From: Flagellimonas sp947499585
GTDB taxonomy: Bacteria > Bacteroidota > Bacteroidia > Flavobacteriales > Flavobacteriaceae
NCBI RefSeq assembly: GCF_044596045.1
Contig: NZ_CP138995.1
Coordinates: 3,658,001 to 3,722,000 of the forward strand
Length of the DNA: 64,000 bases
Reading direction: 5' to 3'
A model generated the notes under the pieces. That model worked only from the letters and a program-made list of their open reading frames with translations. It ran no database searches and was not told the origin of the DNA. The position numbers were made by a program, and so were the translations under genes. Shown piece by piece: positions 6,073 to 14,057 of this stretch. Each line of letters opens with the position of its first letter. Position 1 is the stretch's first letter.

Positions 6073-7169
6073 AAACGAACTCCTATTCCAAATTCTACAG
6101 TTTCTGCTTTTGCTCCATGAGATTTTAAGGTAACAGCCCCAAAAACTTTATCTCCAAAATAACGTTTTAGGCCTATCCTATTATATGTTTTTCCTTCAAA
6201 ATCAAAAGGATAATATACATAGTATCCCAATTGGGCAATCACGCTCATTTTATTTACGAAAAGTTCATGGCCTACAAAAAGCCCAACGCGCTTGTAATCT
6301 GTATCGGATGCTACATTAAGCTCTGGGAATGAAATAGACTGAAATCGAATCAATTCCTTTAAAAAATTGGAGAAAAAGATATCTGTCCCAAATTGTATTG
6401 CGCTCTTTCTGCCAAGTCTTTTGTCGGCATACGCCGATAAAATTAAAAATCCGTAACGCCCAGAATCAATAATATCACTCTCATTTGCCCCGCTTCTTAA
6501 AACAAAATTATATCGAATGGGCTCGGTAATCTTTTCTATAGTTTCAGGTTGAATAAATTCGTATGATTTTTCAGCATCCAAATCATACGTAAGCCCCAAG
6601 TTAAAAGCCATAGTATTGGTAGAGGTATTTGGAGCTTTAAAATTAGCGTTGGAGTAATGTAACAACGAGATTCCCGCTTTTAGTCCTAACCCAGCAAAAA
6701 GGTTCTCCTTATGGTAATTGAACATGACCAAGGTAGAAGCCAATATATGAGAACCATATGCATTGTTTCTAAAATTTTCGGTTTTGTCATACGGATTTGT
6801 GTTGTACGCTAAACCTTGTCCAATGCGGAGCTGGAGATTTCGTTTCAGAAAGTAGAAGTTGTAATGGGCATACAGTCCAAAATGATCTCCTAAAGTTGAA
6901 TTATTTGTGTTTTGATACACGAATGAAAAACCGGTATCTGGGTATCCATAAAGCGATTCCCATTCTTCATTACCAAATCTTTTCTTGCTTAATCCTAGAA
7001 TAATTCCTCCAGGATGATCCGTTATCAAATGTGAAATATCTGGGTTATGCAATACAATGGAGCCATAGAATTGATTTGCATCAATTACAAACTTTTTTGG
7101 AATTTCCTCTTTTTGGGAAAATCCATAGCTACTGCATACTAGAATACATAAACAAAGTAGGCGCTTCAT
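6069..7169 (-). CDS. Acyloxyacyl hydrolase / PagL-like outer-membrane protein
   Basis: A 366-residue protein with an N-terminal signal peptide (MKRLLCLCILVCSSYGFSQ). The first half has the lipid A 3-O-deacylase (PagL) type segment LLHYSNANFKAPNTSTN near 170-186, in which His and Ser match the catalytic pair of PagL. The rest alternates short beta strands and ends in FGIGVRL, as outer-membrane barrels do. It would remove acyl chains from lipid A or related lipids. It is longer than PagL (about 170 residues), so a second barrel region or a different substrate is possible. It is followed by the overlapping head-GIN lipoprotein. Confidence 0.7.
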   Translation of the reverse strand: MKRLLCLCILVCSSYGFSQKEEIPKKFVIDANQFYGSIVLHNPDISHLITDHPGGIILGLSKKRFGNEEWESLYGYPDTGFSFVYQNTNNSTLGDHFGLYAHYNFYFLKRNLQLRIGQGLAYNTNPYDKTENFRNNAYGSHILASTLVMFNYHKENLFAGLGLKAGISLLHYSNANFKAPNTSTNTMAFNLGLTYDLDAEKSYEFIQPETIEKITEPIRYNFVLRSGANESDIIDSGRYGFLILSAYADKRLGRKSAIQFGTDIFFSNFLKELIRFQSISFPELNVASDTDYKRVGLFVGHELFVNKMSVIAQLGYYVYYPFDFEGKTYNRIGLKRYFGDKVFGAVTLKSHGAKAETVEFGIGVRL

Positions 7170-7188
7170 GTGGCGCTAAAATAGCAAA

Positions 7189-8142
7189 TTAAAATACCTC
7201 GCTCGCTATTGCTCGAATATTATCTGACTTGCCCATGGAATAGTAATGTAAAACGGGCGCGCCTGCTTCTTTCAACTCTTTTGATTGTTGAATGCACCAC
7301 TCGACCCCTACTTGACGGACCTCTTTATTGGTTTTGCAGGCTTCCACCGCATCTACCAAATCTTGTGGAATATCCACTCGAAATACCTGTGGCAGCAATT
7401 GTAAATGACGTTTAACGGCTATTGGCTTTATCCCGGGGATTATGGGGACGTTAATTCCCATTTTTCTGGCTTCCTCTACAAACTCAAAGTATTTCTGGTT
7501 ATCAAAAAACATTTGTGTAACCACATAATCTGCACCCAAATCCACTTTCTCTTTTAATCGCTTTAAATCAGATTTTAAAGAGGGGGATTCCATGTGTTTC
7601 TCCGGATAACCAGCCACACCAACGCAAAAATCAGAACAATTGTCCGTTTCAATCACCTCATGTAAGTAATTTCCACAGTTCAATTCTTGAATTTGTTTGA
7701 CCAAACTGGATGCATAGGGGTGACCTCCTTTAGTAGGCTCAAAGTATTTTTCTTCTCTCATCGCATCCCCACGCAATGCCATTACATTGTCTATCCCCAA
7801 ATAGTGACAATCCACCAATAAATATTCTGTTTCTTCTTTGGTAAATCCTCCGCATAGCACATGAGGGACTGTATCCACATTGTATTTGTGGGTAATAGAA
7901 GCACAAATCCCTAAAGTTCCGGGACGCATGCGGGTTAATTTTTTATCCAAAAGACCATCACGGTCTATGTACACAAATTCTTCTCTTGAAGTAGTAACAT
8001 CTATAAAAGGAGGATTGAATTCCATTAAAGGGTCAATATTATTATAGAGTTCCTGAATACTTTTTCCTTTTACGGGCGGTATAATTTCAAAACTGAAAAG
8101 CGTTTCCCCTTTTGCTTTTTTAATATGGTCTGTTACTTTCAT
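7189..8142 (-). CDS. metF: 5,10-Methylenetetrahydrofolate reductase
   Basis: A 317-residue TIM-barrel flavoenzyme that reduces 5,10-methylene-THF to 5-methyl-THF, the methyl donor for MetH. Family motifs are FSFEIIPPVKG at 17-27, the FAD/folate segment DNVMALRGDAM near 117-127 and DYVVTQMFFDNQKYFEF near 203-219. The ATG is 3 nt after the metH C-terminal gene's stop, so it is the last gene of the metH-metH-metF operon, controlled by the SAM riboswitch upstream. Confidence 0.95.
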   Translation of the reverse strand: MKVTDHIKKAKGETLFSFEIIPPVKGKSIQELYNNIDPLMEFNPPFIDVTTSREEFVYIDRDGLLDKKLTRMRPGTLGICASITHKYNVDTVPHVLCGGFTKEETEYLLVDCHYLGIDNVMALRGDAMREEKYFEPTKGGHPYASSLVKQIQELNCGNYLHEVIETDNCSDFCVGVAGYPEKHMESPSLKSDLKRLKEKVDLGADYVVTQMFFDNQKYFEFVEEARKMGINVPIIPGIKPIAVKRHLQLLPQVFRVDIPQDLVDAVEACKTNKEVRQVGVEWCIQQSKELKEAGAPVLHYYSMGKSDNIRAIASEVF

Positions 8143-8145
8143 TGA

Positions 8146-10866
8146 TTATTCTTCAACAATATTCGGAGCAAGCCACTTTTGTGCTTCTTCCAGTTTAATT
8201 TCTTTCCTTTTTGCAAAATCCTCAACTTGATCTTGCTTTATCTTTCCCAAACCAAAATATTTGGCTTCACGGTGTCCAAAGTAATATCCGCTTACACTTG
8301 CTGCGGGCCACATCGCCAAACTTTCTGTAAGTTGAACGCTTATCTTTTCTTCGACGCCCAACAATTCCCAAATGGTCAACTTTTCCAAATGATCGGGGCA
8401 AGCAGGGTAACCTGGTGCGGGACGAATTCCCCTGTACGATTCTTTAATTAAATCGTCGTTGGTCAAATCTTCATGAGTAGCATAACCCCAATGTTTGATA
8501 CGAACTTCTTTATGAAGATATTCTGCAAAGGCCTCTGCCAAACGATCAGCCAGTGCTTTAATCATAATGGAACTGTAATCATCAAGATTTTTTTCATATT
8601 CTGCTGCCAGTTCTGCCGTTCCAAATCCGGTACTCACACAAAAACAACCTATATAGTCTTGAATACCTGTCTCTTTTGGAGCGATAAAATCGGCCAATGC
8701 ATAGTCGGGAACGCCTTCTTTTCGCTGTAATTGCTGGCGAAGGGTTCTAAAAACATATTTGGTTTCTTTGTTCTCGATTGTGTTCGAATTGACAGGAGAG
8801 GCAGTGACTTCAATGTCGTCGTCATTGATGGTGTTTGCAGGAAATAAACCAAAAACCGCTTTAGCTTTCAACAATTTCTCATCTAAAACCTGCTTTAACA
8901 TAACCTGTGCATCTTCAAAAAGTTCTGTAGCTTGTTTTCCAACTACATTGTCCTTTAAAATGCTTGGATACTTCCCGTGCAGCTCCCAACTTCTAAAAAA
9001 TGGTGTCCAATCAATAAAAGGCAGTAATTTATCCAGTTCCAAATCTTCAATAATCTGGATTCCCAATTGATTGGGTTTAATAATCTCTGATTTATTCCAA
9101 TCCGTTTGAAATTTATTCTTTCGGGCGGCCTCAATTGTTTTGTATTCTTTTTGAACGGAGCGTTTTAGAAACTTATCTCTAAACACATCATAATCATCCT
9201 TAATTGATTGTTTATATGTATGCTGTGTTTCTTTCTGTAGTAAATCCCCAACCACGGTGACAGCCCTAGATGCATCGTTTACATGCACCACAGCTTGACT
9301 ATATTGCGGGTCTATTTTGACAGCGGTATGGGCCTTACTTGTAGTTGCTCCACCAATTAACAAAGGAACTTTGAAGTTCTTGCGTTCCATTTCTTTGGCC
9401 AAATGCACCATCTCATCCAACGACGGTGTTATCAACCCACTTAAACCAATGATATCTACATTATGGGTAATCGCTTCTGCAATTATTTTTTCCGGTGGTA
9501 CCATTACCCCTAAATCCACTATCTCATAGTTGTTGCAGGCCAATACCACACTAACTATATTTTTTCCAATGTCGTGCACATCACCCTTAACGGTAGCCAT
9601 AAGAATTTTTCCGTTGCCATCTGAATCTCCTTCTTGTGGATTTAATAGTTTTTCTTCTTCTATGTAAGGCAGTAAGTAAGCAACCGCTTTTTTCATTACC
9701 CGTGCCGACTTTACAACCTGAGGCAAGAACATTTTTCCACCACCAAACAAATCCCCAACCACATTCATGCCTGTCATCAAATGTCCTTCGATTACTTCAA
9801 TAGGTTTTGCCGAAGCCATCCGAGCTTCTTCTACATCTTCAACTATAAATTGGTCAATTCCTTTAACCAAAGCCCTAGTAATTCGAGCTTGTAGGGGTTC
9901 CTCTCTCCAAGACAAATCAACTTTACTTTCCTTTGCTTTACCTACAACAGTCTCAGCAAATTCTAATAATCGCTCTGTTGAATCATCTCTTCGATTAAGG
10001 ATTACATCCTCCACATGTTCTAACAGGTCCTTTGGAATATCATCATAAATTTCTAACATGGCAGGGTTAACAATACCTATGTTCATTCCCGCTTTTATAG
10101 CATGATATAAAAACACGGAATGCATTGCTTCACGGACAGGGTTATTTCCTCTAAACGAAAACGAAACATTACTAACTCCACCACTCACGCTGCAGTAAGG
10201 AAGATTTTCCCTAACCCATTTTGTGGCTTGAATAAAATCGACTGCATTCAGTTTGTGTTCATCCATTCCTGTTGCCACAGGAAAAATATTGAGGTCAAAT
10301 ATGATGTCTTCCGCAGGGAACTTGACCTGATCCACTAAAATTCGATAAGATCGTTCTGCAATTTCTTTGCGTCGTTCATAATTATCAGCTTGCCCCACTT
10401 CATCAAAAGCCATAACTATAACCGCAGCACCGTAACGTTTTATAAGCGTAGCCTGATGTATAAACTGAGCTTCTCCCTCTTTTAAGCTGATAGAGTTTAC
10501 TACGCACTTTCCTTGAACTACTTGAAGGCCAGCTTCAATAATTTCCCATTTGGAGCTATCTAACATTATGGGAACTCTTGCAATATCCGGTTCGGCCACA
10601 ATTAAGTTTAAAAACTTGACCATAGCTTCTTTTCCATCAATAAGACCATCGTCCATATTGATATCTATGACCTGAGCTCCACCTTCTACCTGATGTCTGG
10701 CTACGTCCAATGCCTCATCAAATTTTTCTTCTTTGATTAACCGAAGAAACTTTTTAGATCCTGCTACATTGGTTCGTTCCCCAACGTTTATGAAGTTGCT
10801 ATCTGGGGTAACGACCAATGGCTCTAGTCCGCTTAGTTTTAAATATTTTGGTTTAGTACTTTCCAT
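8146..10866 (-). CDS. metH: Methionine synthase, pterin/cobalamin/activation half (split MetH)
   Basis: A 906-residue protein holding three of the four MetH modules: the methyl-THF (pterin) domain about 10-290, the four-helix cap and B12-binding domain about 325-570 with DVHDIGKN at 429-436 (H431 ligates cobalt), and the SAM-dependent reactivation domain about 600-906 with RPAPGYPACPDH. The homocysteine-binding module is encoded by the separate gene upstream. The gap between them is 14 nt with its own stop and ATG, so it is a true gene split, not a recent frameshift. The two proteins must associate to make methionine. Confidence 0.95.
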   Translation of the reverse strand: MESTKPKYLKLSGLEPLVVTPDSNFINVGERTNVAGSKKFLRLIKEEKFDEALDVARHQVEGGAQVIDINMDDGLIDGKEAMVKFLNLIVAEPDIARVPIMLDSSKWEIIEAGLQVVQGKCVVNSISLKEGEAQFIHQATLIKRYGAAVIVMAFDEVGQADNYERRKEIAERSYRILVDQVKFPAEDIIFDLNIFPVATGMDEHKLNAVDFIQATKWVRENLPYCSVSGGVSNVSFSFRGNNPVREAMHSVFLYHAIKAGMNIGIVNPAMLEIYDDIPKDLLEHVEDVILNRRDDSTERLLEFAETVVGKAKESKVDLSWREEPLQARITRALVKGIDQFIVEDVEEARMASAKPIEVIEGHLMTGMNVVGDLFGGGKMFLPQVVKSARVMKKAVAYLLPYIEEEKLLNPQEGDSDGNGKILMATVKGDVHDIGKNIVSVVLACNNYEIVDLGVMVPPEKIIAEAITHNVDIIGLSGLITPSLDEMVHLAKEMERKNFKVPLLIGGATTSKAHTAVKIDPQYSQAVVHVNDASRAVTVVGDLLQKETQHTYKQSIKDDYDVFRDKFLKRSVQKEYKTIEAARKNKFQTDWNKSEIIKPNQLGIQIIEDLELDKLLPFIDWTPFFRSWELHGKYPSILKDNVVGKQATELFEDAQVMLKQVLDEKLLKAKAVFGLFPANTINDDDIEVTASPVNSNTIENKETKYVFRTLRQQLQRKEGVPDYALADFIAPKETGIQDYIGCFCVSTGFGTAELAAEYEKNLDDYSSIMIKALADRLAEAFAEYLHKEVRIKHWGYATHEDLTNDDLIKESYRGIRPAPGYPACPDHLEKLTIWELLGVEEKISVQLTESLAMWPAASVSGYYFGHREAKYFGLGKIKQDQVEDFAKRKEIKLEEAQKWLAPNIVEE

Positions 10867-10880
10867 AAATGGTTTTCCAG

Positions 10881-11882
10881 CTATGCAGGAACGACTGATT
10901 TTCGTGGTTCATATTCTTTTACCAAATCTGCAATAGCCCTAATATGATCTGGAGTGGTTCCGCAACAACCTCCTACAATATTCACAAGACCTTTTTCCAT
11001 GTATTCTTTAATTTGACCAGCCATTTGCTCAGGAGTTTCGTCATATTCTCCAAAGGCATTTGGCAATCCTGCATTTGGATGGGCAGAAACTCCATAATCG
11101 GTTTTTGCTGACAATACTTCTAAATGAGGTACAAGTTGTGCTGCTCCCAAGGCACAATTAAATCCAACAGATATTATAGGAATATGCGAGATAGAAATCA
11201 GAAAAGCTTCTGCTGTTTGACCAGATAAGGTGCGTCCAGAAGCATCGGTAATGGTCCCGCTAACCATTACAGGCACTTTAATGTTTCTTTCTTCTTTGAC
11301 TTCTTCAATAGCAAACAATGCCGCTTTGGCGTTTAAGGTATCGAAAATGGTTTCTACCAATAAGATATCTGCTCCTCCATCCAACAGTGCTTCCACTTGT
11401 TCTTTATATGCAATACGTAATTCATCAAAAGAGACTGCTCTATATCCAGGGTCATTAACATCTGGCGACATGCTGGCTGTTTTATTGGTGGGGCCAATAC
11501 TACCTGCCACAAATCTTGGCTTATGAGGTTCTTTTGCCGTGAATTCCTCAGCAACTTTTTTGGCAATTTTGGCAGATTCATAATTGAGCTCATAGACCAA
11601 ATCTTCCATGTGGTAATCTGCCATGGCAATTGTTGTCCCCGAAAACGTATTGGTCTCAACAATATCCGCCCCAGCTTCAAAATACTTTTTGTGTACTTCT
11701 GCAATGGCATGTGGTTGGGTCAATGACAAAAGGTCATTATTGCCTTGTAGAGGGTGCTCCCAATCTTTAAATCGCTCACCTCTAAAATCCTCTTCCACAA
11801 ATTTATAGCGCTGCAACATAGTACCCATTGCACCATCCAGCACTAAAATACGCTCCTGTAAAATAGCCTCAATATTTTTCAT
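10881..11882 (-). CDS. metH: Methionine synthase, homocysteine-binding subunit (split MetH)
   Basis: A 333-residue homocysteine S-methyltransferase barrel corresponding to the N-terminal module of MetH. Zinc ligands are visible in VGFNCALG (about 239-246) and GGCCGTTPDHI (about 305-315). The opening ILVLDGAMGTMLQRY is typical. It lacks pterin, cobalamin and activation domains, which are in the next gene. It is the first gene after the SAM riboswitch, and a tight hairpin ends 10 nt before its ATG. Confidence 0.95.
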   Translation of the reverse strand: MKNIEAILQERILVLDGAMGTMLQRYKFVEEDFRGERFKDWEHPLQGNNDLLSLTQPHAIAEVHKKYFEAGADIVETNTFSGTTIAMADYHMEDLVYELNYESAKIAKKVAEEFTAKEPHKPRFVAGSIGPTNKTASMSPDVNDPGYRAVSFDELRIAYKEQVEALLDGGADILLVETIFDTLNAKAALFAIEEVKEERNIKVPVMVSGTITDASGRTLSGQTAEAFLISISHIPIISVGFNCALGAAQLVPHLEVLSAKTDYGVSAHPNAGLPNAFGEYDETPEQMAGQIKEYMEKGLVNIVGGCCGTTPDHIRAIADLVKEYEPRKSVVPA

Positions 11883-11891
11883 AACACAATT

Positions 11892-11906
11892 ACCCTTTAT
11901 AAGGGT
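11892..11906 (-). promoter_or_regulatory. Short hairpin next to the metH start codon
   Basis: Minus strand ACCCTT-ATA-AAGGGT, a perfect 6-bp stem ending 10 nt before the ATG and about 55 nt after the riboswitch aptamer. No U-run follows, so it may be part of a switch acting on translation initiation rather than on termination. Confidence 0.35.
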
Positions 11907-11960
11907 TTATAGTATTGCATCAAGAAAAGTGTAGAAAATACGGTAAAAAGTATTCTTTAC

Positions 11961-12073
11961 GTTATCCTTCCTAAAACCAAAAAATTGATTTAAGGTAGAA
12001 TTTAGCACCTTCTTTAAGAGTAAAGGGTTGCTAAGGTTTCATAGGGTCTAATCCCTCCACCTTTCTTGATAAC
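11961..12073 (-). ncRNA. SAM-I riboswitch (S-box) upstream of metH-metH-metF
   Basis: The minus strand carries S-box landmarks: GTTATCAAGA, GGTGGAGGGA, CCCTATGAAACC, TTAGCAACCC and GGTGCTAAATTCTACC. P1 pairs GTTATC (12068-12073) with GATAAC (11961-11966); P4 is AAATCAA with TTGGTTT around four Ts. When SAM is bound the leader should lower expression of the methionine synthase operon. A second copy with the same landmarks is at 25971-26079. Confidence 0.95.
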
Positions 12074-12100
12074 AATTTCAATTTTTAAATGAACTGAAGA

Positions 12101-12131
12101 CAAAATAACCACTCTTTGTCCTTAAAAACAA
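12101..12131 (-). promoter_or_regulatory. Promoter of the SAM riboswitch leader for metH
   Basis: Minus strand TTG (12129-12131), 21 nt, then TATTTTG (12101-12107), close to the Bacteroidota -33/-7 pattern. It would start transcription near 12097, about 24 nt before the aptamer. Confidence 0.45.
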
Positions 12132-12155
12132 CTTAAATCTGCTTTTTGTAACGTT

Positions 12156-12190
12156 AAAACCTTCCTAAGCGGGCACAAAGGAAGGTTTTT
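12156..12190 (-). terminator. Terminator of the sulfate assimilation operon
   Basis: AAAACCTTCC pairs with GGAAGGTTTT around a 14-nt loop, with T-rich flanks. It follows the ferredoxin/NADP reductase gene and separates the cys operon from the metH riboswitch leader. Confidence 0.75.
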
Positions 12191-12217
12191 GACTAACTCA
12201 AATAACCTAAAAAAACT

Positions 12218-13279
12218 TTAGACTATGCTTTGCACCACTTCTTTTTTGGCTTCTTTTTTAGTACCATCAAAACCTTCAACTCCACCAACTGTGGTATATT
12301 TCATAACAAATCGCTTATCCGGATTTATAATTTGATAGGCAAACTGACACATTACCGCCGCTTCATGAAATCCAGATAGGATCAATTTCAATTTTCCTGG
12401 ATAAGTGTTCACATCTCCAATGGCAAACACCCCCGGTATATTGGTTTGGTAATCTTTAGCATTGTTTACTTTAATAGCATTTTTTTCAATCTCCAAGCCC
12501 CAACCACCTATAGGTCCAAGCTTTGGTGAAAGTCCAAAAAGTGGGATAAAATGGTCTGTTTCCACATAGGTTTGTCCTTTAGTTTCATCATTGTGTTTTA
12601 TAACTACTGCTTGTAGCTCATTCTCGCCATGAACTTCTTTCACTTCGGCTTCTGTATACAACTGGATTTTACCCAACTTGGCCAATTCTGATGCTTTTTC
12701 AACTGAATCCAAAGCTCCCCTAAACTCATTTCTTCTGTGTACCAAAGCTACCTCGGAGGCAACATTCGTTAAATAAATAGCCCAATCCAAGGCTGAATCT
12801 CCACCTCCGGAAATAACCACCTTTTTATTTCTGTATACTTCTGGGTCTTTTATAATGTATGAAACTCCCTTTTCCTCATAATTCGCAATATTGGGAATAA
12901 GTGGCTTTCTAGGTTCAAAAGAGCCTAGACCTCCTGCGATAACAACCACAGGAGCGTGATGCTTGGTTCCTTTATTTGTGGTCACAACAAAAGAACCATC
13001 TTCTTGTTTTTCTAAAGTTTCGGCTCGCTCACCTAACGTAAAGCCTGGTTCAAAGGGTTTTATCTGCTCCATTAATCTATCCACTAAATCTCCTGCTAAA
13101 ATCTCTGGATAAGCAGGAATGTCATAAATGGGTTTCTTTGGATAAATTTCTGAACACTGACCTCCTGGCTGGGGCAATGCATCTATCAAATGAGTCTTTA
13201 GTTTTAGTAAACCTGCTTCAAACACCGTGAACAAACCTGTTGGGCCTGCACCAATTATAAGTATATCTGTTTTAATCAT
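12218..13279 (-). CDS. Ferredoxin-NADP(+) reductase, thioredoxin-reductase type
   Basis: A 353-residue FAD/NADPH enzyme of the TrxR-like ferredoxin reductase family (YumC type). FAD-binding GAGPTG is at 10-15, PGGQCSEIYPKKPIYDIP at 38-55, the NADPH-binding GGGDSALDWA near 158-167 and the FAD motif FAIGDVNTYPGK near 291-302. The CxxC of true thioredoxin reductases is absent. It is the last gene of the cys operon, 1 nt after cobA, and probably supplies electrons by way of ferredoxin to the sulfite reductase. Confidence 0.85.
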   Translation of the reverse strand: MIKTDILIIGAGPTGLFTVFEAGLLKLKTHLIDALPQPGGQCSEIYPKKPIYDIPAYPEILAGDLVDRLMEQIKPFEPGFTLGERAETLEKQEDGSFVVTTNKGTKHHAPVVVIAGGLGSFEPRKPLIPNIANYEEKGVSYIIKDPEVYRNKKVVISGGGDSALDWAIYLTNVASEVALVHRRNEFRGALDSVEKASELAKLGKIQLYTEAEVKEVHGENELQAVVIKHNDETKGQTYVETDHFIPLFGLSPKLGPIGGWGLEIEKNAIKVNNAKDYQTNIPGVFAIGDVNTYPGKLKLILSGFHEAAVMCQFAYQIINPDKRFVMKYTTVGGVEGFDGTKKEAKKEVVQSIV

Positions 13280-13280
13280 C

Positions 13281-14057
13281 TTATTCTTTTTCTAGTAACA
13301 CTTCTTCTTTCTGGTCGTATTTTCTTTGAATCTCCAATATATTCTGTCTATGATTGACCACTTCACCTATAACTATAATTGCAGGATTGGATAACTGCTG
13401 CTCCCTTGCCTTGTACTCAATAGAAGCAACAGTACCAATACCTATTTTTTCATTACTCTTAGTACCATTTTGTATTATGGCCACTGGGATGTCCAATTTT
13501 CCTTCTTTTTTAAACAGTTCCATAATCTCCTCCAGCTTTGACATTCCCATCAAAATCAATACTGTTGCATTTGATTTGGCTGCCAGAGCAACATCTTTAG
13601 ACAGTTTATGTTCCTTGGTTGTTCCTGTTATTACCCAAAAACTCTCAGCTGCTCCTCTTTTGGTAACTGGAATATTTTGAAATGCTGGTACGGATACCGA
13701 AGAGGAAATTCCTGGAACTACAGCCACTTCAACACCTTGCTCGGCTGCATATTCCATTTCTTCTGCTCCCCTGCCAAAAACAAAAGGGTCTCCACCTTTT
13801 AGTCGTACCACATGCTTATGCAAAGCTGCACGGCTAACGATAAGCTCATTAATTTGCTCCTGTTGATAGGCATAACATCCCTTACGCTTGCCTACAAAAA
13901 TTTGTTCAGCATTTGGAGCATAATCCAATAAATCCGTATCCACCAAAGCGTCATATAAAACAACATCAGAGCTCTGTAATGCTTTAATACCTTTTAGGGT
14001 AATTAAATCGACATCTCCCGGGCCTGCTCCCACTACTGTTAATTTTCCTTTATGCAT
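13281..14057 (-). CDS. cobA: Uroporphyrinogen-III C-methyltransferase
   Basis: A 258-residue SAM-dependent enzyme that methylates uroporphyrinogen III twice to precorrin-2, the route to sirohaem. Motifs: VGAGPGDVDLITLKG at 8-22 and VVRLKGGDPFVFGRGAEE near 79-96. It covers only the methyltransferase part of CysG; the dehydrogenase/ferrochelatase is not in the window. It overlaps the end of the sulfite reductase gene by 8 nt, in keeping with sirohaem supply for that enzyme. Confidence 0.93.
   Translation of the reverse strand: MHKGKLTVVGAGPGDVDLITLKGIKALQSSDVVLYDALVDTDLLDYAPNAEQIFVGKRKGCYAYQQEQINELIVSRAALHKHVVRLKGGDPFVFGRGAEEMEYAAEQGVEVAVVPGISSSVSVPAFQNIPVTKRGAAESFWVITGTTKEHKLSKDVALAAKSNATVLILMGMSKLEEIMELFKKEGKLDIPVAIIQNGTKSNEKIGIGTVASIEYKAREQQLSNPAIIVIGEVVNHRQNILEIQRKYDQKEEVLLEKE

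Noticed and set aside
10867..10883. Frameshift or pseudogene explanation of the two metH genes
   Set aside because: Each part has a proper stop and ATG with a 14-nt spacer at a domain boundary; both parts keep all key residues, so it is a stable split.
8179..11808. Many long open frames on the + strand opposite the metH and metF genes
   Set aside because: They are antisense shadows with no family resemblance, no promoter or plausible start, and the minus strand genes are well conserved enzymes.
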